Shown: positions 7,445 through 16,455 of the stretch, in pieces
Layout of the letters: the number at the start of each line of letters is the position of its first letter
Numbering within the stretch: position 1 is the stretch's first letter
The notes under the pieces: model-generated
The model's input: the letters and a program-made list of their open reading frames with translations, nothing else
Database searches by the model: none
Told to the model about the DNA's origin: nothing
Virus record (IMG/VR): IMGVR_UViG_3300020185_000044
Span: 1-64,000 of that record
DNA length: 64,000 bases
Source of the DNA: a virus
Reading direction: 5' to 3' (one strand)
Position numbers and translations under genes: made by a program

Positions 7445-10400
7445 TCACTCCGCTAATTTATCTAGCCCATCAACTAAAGCTCTCTTGGCTTTTATTACAT
7501 CTCTATTCTTATCGGCAATTGATAAATATTTCTCTATTAATTCAGACTTTCTCTCTATGTTAGATTCCTTGTAACTAGATTTACTCATTAATTTATCCAT
7601 CATTTTAGCCCTAGACTTGCCTAACACTGCTGCGTATTCATTATATAAAGTGTTATGCTCTTTATCTTTTAATACCTTGTATTTCTTCCCATTATAGGAT
7701 ATTATTCTGCTGGGTAAATTAGGCACTACTTTAGTGTTAAGGGTTTGTCTATATACATTATATATCTCTAAAGACTTTTCATCGTGCGGTACGGTTTGAG
7801 ATTTAGATACGTCAAACAATTGATGAAATAATGGGTTCTTACCATCAGGAGTTCTCTTTATTTTCTCGCCCCACATATCTACTCTCACAGGAAAGTCTTT
7901 ATATATATCAATTCCAACTATCTTTTTAGGAGGGTATATTTTACTAACAATAAGTGATTCTAGCATAGAATGAGTATTATCAGAGCGCATATCGTGTAAA
8001 TACGTTTCCGTTGCTCTGTCTATGGCGGAAAATGTGTTTGGCGCACCAATTACTGATACAGCTCCAAGCGTTTGTTTTACCCATCGCTTGGTTTCATAAT
8101 CACCTCCAGTTATAGCGTCTAGTAGTGATGCTGTACCCGCTAAAAAAGACTGCTCTGTTGCATATTTTGTGGTTGCTGGTACTGCGCCTAGATTTATATA
8201 TTTTCCACCTTCCTTACTTACCTTATCCCAAAAGCCTAAATCATCTTTTATGTTTACATATTTTGACTTTTCAGCTTTATAGGTATCTTCGCTTTGAGAA
8301 GACCTTATAAGGATAATAGCGCCTAATATTCCTAGCTTTTTTAAGTTTATAACTTCATCGCCCTCTTGAAGTTCCGTTCCTTTACCGTTTAGTAATCTTT
8401 TTAGACCAGATAAATTTAAATGGTCTGGCGGAAAGCCAACTGCCCTTTTTATATTCTGCTCATCTTCTGGGTCATCCCCAAAATCAAAAGGAGAACTTAT
8501 CAAGCCCTCTGCTATTAACATTCCAGCTACTTGACTCATTATTATTCCAGTTGTAAAAATTCCAATATTTTTATTACCCTGCTTTACATCACCCTTAGAG
8601 TATGCGTGTACAGCTTTACCCAGAGCTACTGGCGGCAGTACAAAGTCTATCGTTTGACTTATTATATTTGAAGGAGTTTTAACGTATGGTATCGTTGTTC
8701 TGAATAAGAACGATAAAGCGCCACCTATTCTTGGTACTGATTTAGCTTTCTTCTCTATAAAGTTAGTAATATCTATTGCTGTTTTTGATAATAGACCCTC
8801 CTCCATAAATACAGCCTCAGCAGCACTTTCATTAACATCCTCTAATGTTTTAGCGTCTGGAAGCATTACAAAGTTTCTTAACTGCTGACCGCTCAATCCT
8901 TTCCTTTTACCCTGCGTGTAAAGTTGCTTGTATTGAGTGAAATAATAGAACGGCTTATCGCCTAATGCTAATAACCTAAACATTACTTCTGGGGCAGCGC
9001 CAAAGAATGATTCATATATTTTTTTCAATCTATCATTCCTATCTATTCCAGACTCAGATAAAGCCCTATCTCTTAATTCAGAAGACTTCTCTAAGTCGCC
9101 ATCCATTAGCGCTCTCTTAGACTCCTTCATTAATTCAATACCTTTCTTACTTAATGTCTTTGGAAGTAGCCCAGATTCTATACCAAAAGCATCTCCTAAT
9201 TTAGTGTCTGATATTGCTTGAGTAAATGCTGTTAATGGTCTGAACGACTTCTTTACCTCTCCCTTAGCGTAAGAACTATCACCTTTTAACAAGATTCCCC
9301 AAGCCTCTTTAAGTCCTTTTGCAGCTCCAATCCATCCAGCCACATATTTCATAGGGTCTAGCGAACCCGTTCTTTTACCAGTGAATATGGATTGAACTAA
9401 ATCAGACATATTAGATACTATATCAACTGGAATCATTAGTCCTTGCTGCGCTATATTTGCTACTATGTTTGTTGCTTGCGACATAGGCGTAAGTAAATTA
9501 CCTTGTAGTGTCATTTTAGTCATATCACTCCAACTCATAGGTATGAATCCTGATGACTTATCGTAAAATTTCTTGGTGTCTTTTTCTGCTTGTTTCTTTA
9601 ACTCATTTAAAGTTTTTATATCTTCTTTTGTTGCATTACCCCCTTTATCTTTTATAAAGGCATCTAGCTTATTATTCGATTTAAGCATTGATTCGGCTAA
9701 CTTAGTTAAGTCTGCTTTCTGTTTTTTAGTGAAAGCCTTACCTTCTTTTTCGGCAAACTTTTCTAAGGTCATCATTATTCCTGCTGGTGTACTGTTTTTA
9801 AGTGTTGCAAATTGAGCGATTAACTGACCCATTCTAGTACCCTCTTTAGCAAATCTCTCTACTATATCATCTATTGGCTTACCTTCCGCTAACCTTCTGT
9901 TTATAACTTCAACAGCAGCTAATACAGCGTTATTATTATTACCATCTGAAACTATATTAATACCCGTTTGATTCATTGATTCTATCAACTCATCTTCAGA
10001 TAGATTATCTAAATTTTCTTGTATCTCAGCCCAAGTTTGAGGGTCGTAATAGTTTTCTGGATTTTGCTTTATGTTTTCCCTTAGCTTACTTAGTGATTTA
10101 ACTCTCTTATCCCCTAAAACGCTTTCAGCGAAACCTCGTAGTTTTCCTTTTTTACCATCAGATTTTTGGGAATCCTTATTCTGTTCTTTAGATTGAGTGC
10201 CTTCTTCATCTATATTTTTATTCGATTCTAGCGAAACCTTGTCGTATATATTTTTAAGTTCAGGCTCTATGTCCTTTCCTAATACTTTTATCATTTCTTT
10301 AGAGAACTTCTTAAAGTCTCCAACCGCATCCTCTAGCACCATTCCTGCGTACTCATAGAACTCTGGGTCTGCTAATAATGTTGGTATCCTACTAGCGTCA

Positions 10401-13400
10401 TTAAGCGTATTAAAGAATTTATTTCTAAGTTCTTTTTTTCTAGCTTTTCTTAACTCCGCTTCCTTAACCTCTACTTTAGGCTTACTAGCTTTCTCTTTTA
10501 CTGGCGTTTTTTTGGTTTCTACTTTAGGTGGTAATGCTTTGGATGCGTCTTGTTTGGTAGCACCTTTTAAAATAGGCTCTAATGCAGAAGCTAACATCTC
10601 ATTAGCCTTCTCTTTACTATATCCGTCTTTTATAAATTGACTTACATAGCCACTGAATAATTTATCTAAAGGGATACCTCTTTTATTAGCCTCGTTAATA
10701 GCTACTTTAAGTAGGATGCCGTCCCCTAAATCTTTAGTTGGGTCTCCGTTTAATAAAGCTTTTGTTGCTGCTTTAGTTAATTCAGAGTCATCCATATCAA
10801 CTATATCCAAAGCATTTATAGCTGCCCTTATTTCTGATTCTTCGGCAAACTTAAATTCTTTTTTCAGTAATTCTTCTAATGATTTTAAAGGATTATTAGA
10901 GTTCATAATAGACTCCCATTCTCTTTTCTCTAACTCCTTTTCTACTTCATTAAATTCTTTTTTGCGTTCAGGTGAGCTTAAATCAGATTCTAGTTCAGTC
11001 CATCTATCCTCTAATTCTTTAGTGTCTTTTTGCTGTACTTCTTTACCGCCTTGTTTAGATTTTAACTCAGCTATTTTAGCATCGTATTTTTCATTAATTC
11101 TATTAATATCATCTTTCCCTACAAGATTACCATTAACAGTAGGAACTTCGCCAGTCTCATTTGATTTAGCAATGGCTAATTCTATTGGCTCTAACTCTGC
11201 TCTACGCAGTTCCTCTATATCTTCTTCTTGCTGTACTTCTTCACTATCTCGTTTACCCTCTTGCATATCTGCTGTGGGTTGCTCAGTTGTTTCTTTTCCA
11301 TTTGTTTCAGTATTTGCCCTTCCTTCGTTATACGCTATAGGATTACTAGGCACTACAATATAACCCTCTTTCCCAATTTGAACTTCGCCTAAATTTAAAG
11401 TTTCACCTTTTATTGATGATTCTAGCATAACATCAAATGCCTTAACGCTATCATTTAAAACCTTCTTTTTAACGGGGTCTTCTTCTCTTTCTGCTGCTCT
11501 TGCTACTTGGTCACGCTTAAACTTTATAGCATTATATTCTTCACTATTATCTGTGTTGTAATTATCTATCTCTTGCCCTAAAAATTCAAGGGTACTTTCG
11601 TCTATATTTCCGTTTTCGTATAGCTGAGATATTTCTAATTTCGCTAAGTCTTTTCCTTTCTTATTTATAATGCGCCCTATTTGCTGCATAGCAATATCTG
11701 GATTTGACGCTATTGTATTTTGTTCTTTATTTATAGCACCACCCATACCTAATAAGGCTACTGGAAGCATATTAAGACCTGTTTCGACAAAGCTCTCCGT
11801 AGATGCGTAATCAATAAAACCTTCGTAATCACCCGTTTTCTCAATAGATTTCTCCATTAAACCTTGTGGGTATTCTTGCATTAATTCACTTGCATATTCA
11901 ACCGCACCACCCGTTGAGATTCTTAATACGGGGTTAGATATTTTCTTAAATGCACCAACAAACGGAAGCCCCTCAAACATATATAAAGGTGCTAAGGCAA
12001 TTTGACCGTCTATTGTTTCGGAAGCAGCGTTCTTAGCTTGTTCCTTTGAGCCAGTTCGCTCTAAGGCAGACTTATAAGACCTGCCAGCCATATCAACGGT
12101 TTCAGTAGCTAATCCAGACAATCCAGTTGCTATAATTCTAGTAGCCATACTAGCGTTTCTAGTTGCCACACCCGTTGCTATACCAGTCGCAATAGCAGGA
12201 AGCATACTACCCGTTAAATTACCACTACTCTCTACCACAGAATAAAGTGATAGGTCTTTAAATGACTGTATAGAACTAACGTTAGGCTGAAAATATTGCT
12301 CCATCTTCTCACCCCATTCCCCATCTCCACCAAATGAAGTAGACCAACCTTGCATAAGACTTCCGAATGAAGACAATGTTGATGTTACATATCTTTCTTT
12401 TAATGGGTCTAACCGAGCTATACTTCCTAATGAAATTAAGCCCTCTTTGTTTTTATTGGATTCGTCATAAAGTTCTTTTACAGACTTCTTTGTTACCGAC
12501 TCTATTTTACCCTGAATGTCTTTACTTACTTTGTATTTTTCAGATAATTCATTAGAGAACTTAGTCGCTAATTCATTATATGCTTTGTTTTTTTCGGCAG
12601 CTAATCTGTTAATCTTAGCGCCATATTCATTCTGTAATTTTGACTGCTCAGATACAATTTCGTCTACGCTTGATACATATTGATTGTATAAGTTTTCTTG
12701 TTTTTTAGTGTATTCTTTTTGGTCGAACGGAATATTGTTAGCAACTAATTGCTCGTATTCAGCTTGAAGGGATAGAGCTGACTCCTTATAGCTATTAGAT
12801 AATCCGTCTACCTCAAACTGACCTTTCTTTGCGAAATCATTTAACACCTTAGTGTATTCAGTATTAACTGAATCTATTTCAGATTTATTTTTAGCAGCAA
12901 GCCCAACTAATGTTTTTCCATATTTGGTTTTAAACTCAGATTGATATTCAGCGCCTATCTCACCTTCGAGAGATTTACCATATTCTTTTTGATAGTTTTC
13001 CTCTACCTTTTTATCTAGTTTTTTGGTAGGTATATCAATAGAGAACTGCATTTCATCCTCTAATGATTTTTTGAATTTAGCCTTTAATCCAGCATCTTTA
13101 TCATCGAAATACTTATCAGCCTCTTCATTTATTTTGTCTAGGTTAGGAACTCTAAGACCGTAATAATTCTCACTTAAATATTCTTCCCTTACTTTTCCGT
13201 CAGTATCATATATCCTAGACTTAGCACTAGCCAATTGAGGATTTATAATTTTATTTACCTTTTCCTCTAACTTCTTTGCCGTTGCTTCTACTTCACTAGT
13301 AGCGGCATCCTTTTGGTCGTTTAGGCTAGTCATCGGGTCGTAGTTAGCCATCATATTAGGGTCATCGCCATAAGCCCTTGACTTAGACGCTTGCTCTAAC

Positions 13401-13852
13401 ATATTTTTATTCTCTATCTTCTGACCTAAATCACTCTCAATAGCTAAATACTCGTCATAATCAGATGTTTCATTATATCTAGGCTTTTCACTTTCAGTAG
13501 CTTTAGGTGCTTGCGATAAAAAGTAATCTAAATCAATCCCTTCTCCACTCTGTTCTTGCGTAGGTGATGGCGTTTCCGATGAAGATGTTGTAGTAGTACC
13601 TTCCGACTGCTCTAATGGCTCTTGTGAGCCTTCGGGCTTTCCCATAGAGTCTACCTCCTTAGACTCGAAGTAATCTTTACTGAAGCTAGACTCATCTAAA
13701 TCAGTCATCCCCTCAGAACTTAGGTACGAATAAAGTTTATTTTGCTTTTCTTTGTTTGTTGAATACTCACTAGAAAACTTATCGTAAGATAAATCAGTCA
13801 TTCCTTCAGAAGAAAGGTAATTGTAAAGTTTTTTTCTTTTTTCGTTAGGCAT
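7445..13852 (-). CDS. Giant internal virion / DNA-ejection protein (2135 aa)
   Basis: It is the largest gene of the late arm. The first 60 residues carry a tandem duplication of K-L-Y-x-Y-L-S-S-E-G-M-T-D-L. Long coiled-coil and K/E-rich stretches follow. There are glycine- and alanine-rich amphipathic segments around residues 545-700 (such as ATGIATGVATR), and more hydrophobic helices in the last third. This mix is typical of proteins packed in the head and ejected with DNA. I see no transglycosylase motif and no DxDxD RNA-polymerase motif. It is the last gene of a tight operon of internal proteins (2-3 nt spacing). Confidence 0.7.
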   Translation of the reverse strand: MPNEKRKKLYNYLSSEGMTDLSYDKFSSEYSTNKEKQNKLYSYLSSEGMTDLDESSFSKDYFESKEVDSMGKPEGSQEPLEQSEGTTTTSSSETPSPTQEQSGEGIDLDYFLSQAPKATESEKPRYNETSDYDEYLAIESDLGQKIENKNMLEQASKSRAYGDDPNMMANYDPMTSLNDQKDAATSEVEATAKKLEEKVNKIINPQLASAKSRIYDTDGKVREEYLSENYYGLRVPNLDKINEEADKYFDDKDAGLKAKFKKSLEDEMQFSIDIPTKKLDKKVEENYQKEYGKSLEGEIGAEYQSEFKTKYGKTLVGLAAKNKSEIDSVNTEYTKVLNDFAKKGQFEVDGLSNSYKESALSLQAEYEQLVANNIPFDQKEYTKKQENLYNQYVSSVDEIVSEQSKLQNEYGAKINRLAAEKNKAYNELATKFSNELSEKYKVSKDIQGKIESVTKKSVKELYDESNKNKEGLISLGSIARLDPLKERYVTSTLSSFGSLMQGWSTSFGGDGEWGEKMEQYFQPNVSSIQSFKDLSLYSVVESSGNLTGSMLPAIATGIATGVATRNASMATRIIATGLSGLATETVDMAGRSYKSALERTGSKEQAKNAASETIDGQIALAPLYMFEGLPFVGAFKKISNPVLRISTGGAVEYASELMQEYPQGLMEKSIEKTGDYEGFIDYASTESFVETGLNMLPVALLGMGGAINKEQNTIASNPDIAMQQIGRIINKKGKDLAKLEISQLYENGNIDESTLEFLGQEIDNYNTDNSEEYNAIKFKRDQVARAAEREEDPVKKKVLNDSVKAFDVMLESSIKGETLNLGEVQIGKEGYIVVPSNPIAYNEGRANTETNGKETTEQPTADMQEGKRDSEEVQQEEDIEELRRAELEPIELAIAKSNETGEVPTVNGNLVGKDDINRINEKYDAKIAELKSKQGGKEVQQKDTKELEDRWTELESDLSSPERKKEFNEVEKELEKREWESIMNSNNPLKSLEELLKKEFKFAEESEIRAAINALDIVDMDDSELTKAATKALLNGDPTKDLGDGILLKVAINEANKRGIPLDKLFSGYVSQFIKDGYSKEKANEMLASALEPILKGATKQDASKALPPKVETKKTPVKEKASKPKVEVKEAELRKARKKELRNKFFNTLNDASRIPTLLADPEFYEYAGMVLEDAVGDFKKFSKEMIKVLGKDIEPELKNIYDKVSLESNKNIDEEGTQSKEQNKDSQKSDGKKGKLRGFAESVLGDKRVKSLSKLRENIKQNPENYYDPQTWAEIQENLDNLSEDELIESMNQTGINIVSDGNNNNAVLAAVEVINRRLAEGKPIDDIVERFAKEGTRMGQLIAQFATLKNSTPAGIMMTLEKFAEKEGKAFTKKQKADLTKLAESMLKSNNKLDAFIKDKGGNATKEDIKTLNELKKQAEKDTKKFYDKSSGFIPMSWSDMTKMTLQGNLLTPMSQATNIVANIAQQGLMIPVDIVSNMSDLVQSIFTGKRTGSLDPMKYVAGWIGAAKGLKEAWGILLKGDSSYAKGEVKKSFRPLTAFTQAISDTKLGDAFGIESGLLPKTLSKKGIELMKESKRALMDGDLEKSSELRDRALSESGIDRNDRLKKIYESFFGAAPEVMFRLLALGDKPFYYFTQYKQLYTQGKRKGLSGQQLRNFVMLPDAKTLEDVNESAAEAVFMEEGLLSKTAIDITNFIEKKAKSVPRIGGALSFLFRTTIPYVKTPSNIISQTIDFVLPPVALGKAVHAYSKGDVKQGNKNIGIFTTGIIMSQVAGMLIAEGLISSPFDFGDDPEDEQNIKRAVGFPPDHLNLSGLKRLLNGKGTELQEGDEVINLKKLGILGAIILIRSSQSEDTYKAEKSKYVNIKDDLGFWDKVSKEGGKYINLGAVPATTKYATEQSFLAGTASLLDAITGGDYETKRWVKQTLGAVSVIGAPNTFSAIDRATETYLHDMRSDNTHSMLESLIVSKIYPPKKIVGIDIYKDFPVRVDMWGEKIKRTPDGKNPLFHQLFDVSKSQTVPHDEKSLEIYNVYRQTLNTKVVPNLPSRIISYNGKKYKVLKDKEHNTLYNEYAAVLGKSRAKMMDKLMSKSSYKESNIERKSELIEKYLSIADKNRDVIKAKRALVDGLDKLAE

Positions 13853-13854
13853 AC

Positions 13855-15084
13855 TTAGTTGAATTGTGGTTTTTTACTTGATTCTTTTTTACTGTCGCTA
13901 TTTTTAGCAATACCCGCCTTAGAACCAAACATCTCATTTAATTTAGATTCGTCTAGCGTATATTCCCCTAAGATTATTTCTTCATTTCCTTTATACGGAA
14001 CTTCTTCTGTTAAATTATCCCTCCTCTGAATGACTATCATTCTTTTTCCGTTAGGGTATTGCTTCATTTGCCTTATCCTGCCATTTATTAAATCGCCACC
14101 TTCTTCGTAAAAGTCAACCGCTCTTATAGGTGTGTCTCTATTCTCTCTTGATATTGTTACCGTATTAATGTCTCCAGTAGAATTATCTCCCATAGGAACA
14201 TCCTTTTCTACACCTACCGTATATCTATATATATCATCCGCATATCCGCTTCCAGTACGTCTAAATCCTTTTGGTTCTTTATTATCTCTTGGAGTATCTT
14301 GGAACGATGCGCCCCTTACATTGTCTGTAAGCTGATTTGCGTACCCTTCTAATGCACTTGGATTAAGTTGAAAGTATCTACTATGCTGTCCTGCAAAACT
14401 CTCTAATGTAGCTTTATTTAAAGCAGGGTCAACAGCAAAATTCTCATTAACTATCTCTTTTCCGTACATCATTGTACCTGTTCTTTCTAATGTAGCCTCA
14501 CCTTGCTTTGCTAGCTCATCTCTTCTTTTCATTGTGGCTTCCCAATCAGCAGCAGACGGTATAGGCGCAAATTGACTACCCGTTATTCCGTAAGCCTTAG
14601 CCATAGCCTCATTAATATCCATTCCCTTGAAATCAGTTTCTAAGCCTTGTTGTATTAAAGCTTGTGCTTGTTCTCCTGCGAAAATATCACCCTTAGCCGC
14701 TTGAGCGGTTAATGTAGAAAGATTACTACCTATATCATTATAGGCTTTATTAGTAGAGTTTATCTTATTAATATTTAACGCTAACTCTTCGTTAGATAAA
14801 TCAGCGGCATTAGATATTAGTGCTTTGTTTTGAGCCTCAATCTTTGACCTTACAGCGGGCGACCAATTTCCCTTCAAGTCCTCTATCTTGCCTAATAGGC
14901 TCACTCTAGTTTCTCTATCCCTCTGAGCAAAGTTCTTTTGTTGAGCCTCTTGTTGCGCTTCTATACCCTTTTGTTGGTACGCACGCCTGTTTTGGTCATC
15001 TACAAACGATGTATCTAACTCTACCTTAGGGTCTTGCGCTAATCCGTAACCCCTTAAATTCTGTGGTTTTCTTTCTAATGCCAT
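13855..15084 (-). CDS. Internal virion protein (409 aa)
   Basis: It is hydrophilic, Q/A/N-rich and largely helical at the N-terminus, with a more structured C-terminal part. No signal or membrane segment is seen. It lies 2 nt upstream of the giant internal protein and 3 nt downstream of the 292-aa protein. It is probably one of the ejected core proteins; I recognise no catalytic motif. Confidence 0.6.
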   Translation of the reverse strand: MALERKPQNLRGYGLAQDPKVELDTSFVDDQNRRAYQQKGIEAQQEAQQKNFAQRDRETRVSLLGKIEDLKGNWSPAVRSKIEAQNKALISNAADLSNEELALNINKINSTNKAYNDIGSNLSTLTAQAAKGDIFAGEQAQALIQQGLETDFKGMDINEAMAKAYGITGSQFAPIPSAADWEATMKRRDELAKQGEATLERTGTMMYGKEIVNENFAVDPALNKATLESFAGQHSRYFQLNPSALEGYANQLTDNVRGASFQDTPRDNKEPKGFRRTGSGYADDIYRYTVGVEKDVPMGDNSTGDINTVTISRENRDTPIRAVDFYEEGGDLINGRIRQMKQYPNGKRMIVIQRRDNLTEEVPYKGNEEIILGEYTLDESKLNEMFGSKAGIAKNSDSKKESSKKPQFN

Positions 15085-15087
15085 ATC

Positions 15088-15966
15088 TTATTGTCCTCTT
15101 AAGCTAATCCCGCCTCCAAAGCCTTTTGATGGTGTTTGATACTGAGTACCCCATCCTTGTTGCAGCCCACCAAATCCTTGTGTTTGCGGAACTTGAAAAT
15201 AACCACTTTGCTGTACGGGCGGCACTTGTGATTGAACGCTTGTAGGCGCTCCACCTCCGCCTAAGCCACCTCCAGCAAGACTTGCTGCAAATGAAGATGC
15301 TTGACCTAGCGTATTTACTACCTCCCCTGCCCCTGAGTACATCATCTGCTCTCCCGCACCTTGTAGTGCCATTGCGTAGTCTTGGTCAAAGTAATTACTG
15401 CTTAAATCCCTTGCGTAGTTTTGTTGTTGGTTTCCTATCTGAAAGTTTAATCCTCTATTCGCATAAGTATCCATCTGACCTATCGCATTACCCTGAAAGC
15501 TCATCGCTGTTCTTTCGTTAGCTAACTTCTGACTAGCATCCATAGAAAGTAATTCCTTATACGCATTTACAGCATTTTGGTCTGCTTGTGCTACACCAAC
15601 TAATCCACCTCTACGGCTTGCGTTAGCGTTTAATGTTTGTGCTTGTGAGCCTTGTATATTCTCTAAATATTGTTCCTTTAGTTCTTCTGGAATACCCTCT
15701 TTAGCTGCTTCATCATACCTAGATTGTAAAGAGGATATTTCAGACATTCTTTGATTAGCAAGCGCTTCCATTGTGCCTTGCTGTATTTTCTGCTCCCTTT
15801 CGTTCTGAAGGTTTAATGCCATTTCTTGAACCTCTGCTTTATTAGCCTCAAGTTCTCCTTCTTTCTTTTTCTTTCTTCCGCCTATCATTTTAGATACACC
15901 GATTCCTGTACTACCAAGTAATGCTGCTGTACCTAAAACTGATGCTGCTGTTACTATTCCTGCCAT
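15088..15966 (-). CDS. Internal/ejection protein with N-terminal hydrophobic helix (292 aa)
   Basis: An alanine/glycine-rich hydrophobic start (about residues 2-25) precedes a KKKK stretch. A long Q/A/N-rich helical region with NANASRRGGLVG follows, and a glycine/glutamine-rich tail. Podoviral core proteins such as P22 gp7/gp20 types have the same composition. It is in the same operon as the two larger internal proteins. Likely ejected into the cell envelope; inferred. Confidence 0.6.
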   Translation of the reverse strand: MAGIVTAASVLGTAALLGSTGIGVSKMIGGRKKKKEGELEANKAEVQEMALNLQNEREQKIQQGTMEALANQRMSEISSLQSRYDEAAKEGIPEELKEQYLENIQGSQAQTLNANASRRGGLVGVAQADQNAVNAYKELLSMDASQKLANERTAMSFQGNAIGQMDTYANRGLNFQIGNQQQNYARDLSSNYFDQDYAMALQGAGEQMMYSGAGEVVNTLGQASSFAASLAGGGLGGGGAPTSVQSQVPPVQQSGYFQVPQTQGFGGLQQGWGTQYQTPSKGFGGGISLRGQ

Positions 15967-16439
15967 TATGATTGTTTTTTGTTATGTTCGTCCATTGTTA
16001 TAGAAAAAAAGTTATCCTCCACTTCTTTCATATCTCTTGTGTCTGTTGGGTTAGCTATAACATTTATCCAAACACAATCCTCAATGCACTTTATTAATCT
16101 TTTAGTTCCTTTATTTGAGTGCGACCAACAAGGGGCTATATGCTCTATAACACCGTTATCATCTTCCACTAATACCCTTCCTGATAATAAAAACCAAAAA
16201 TGGTTAGTATTATGAACGGCACTAACAACATATGATTCCGCCTTCATTTTCATTTGTCGCATATAAAGACCATCGGTAAAGTTATTGGTAATAGGAAAAT
16301 CCTCGTTATTAACTAGGTTTTTTCCATCACCATAAACGCCATCCAAGTTATTGTTACTTATAATAGCCTCTTGCAACCGCTCAAGTCTATCGTTATAAGT
16401 AGTTATATCCGATGTATTTTTTGTAACCGCAAAGTCCAT
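15966..16439 (-). CDS. Cupin-like protein
   Basis: The start is placed at ATG 16439, because the in-frame TTG at 16448 lies inside the -7 box. The centre has the cupin pattern: H-N-T-N-H-F-W-F-L-L-S-G-R-V-L-V-E, then a glycine-containing turn and a second half with SHSNKGTKRL and C-V-W-I-N-V-I. Cupin proteins of this size recur in phage structural modules, with unknown function. The metal-binding histidines are only partly evident, so enzymatic activity is uncertain. Confidence 0.6.
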   Translation of the reverse strand: MDFAVTKNTSDITTYNDRLERLQEAIISNNNLDGVYGDGKNLVNNEDFPITNNFTDGLYMRQMKMKAESYVVSAVHNTNHFWFLLSGRVLVEDDNGVIEHIAPCWSHSNKGTKRLIKCIEDCVWINVIANPTDTRDMKEVEDNFFSITMDEHNKKQS

Positions 16440-16445
16440 TAAATA

Positions 16446-16453
16446 CAAAGATA
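16446..16453 (-). promoter_or_regulatory. -7 box TATCTTTG, 6 nt from ATG
   Basis: It reads TATCTTTG on the minus strand, followed by TATTTA and ATG 16439. This spacing gives little or no leader. It rules out the longer TTG start and places a promoter inside the tail operon. Confidence 0.65.
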
Positions 16454-16455
16454 CG

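Noticed and set aside
7445-13852. Virion RNA polymerase in the giant protein
   Set aside because: I searched by eye for a D-F-D-G-D or similar motif and found none. Calling it a polymerase would be unsupported.
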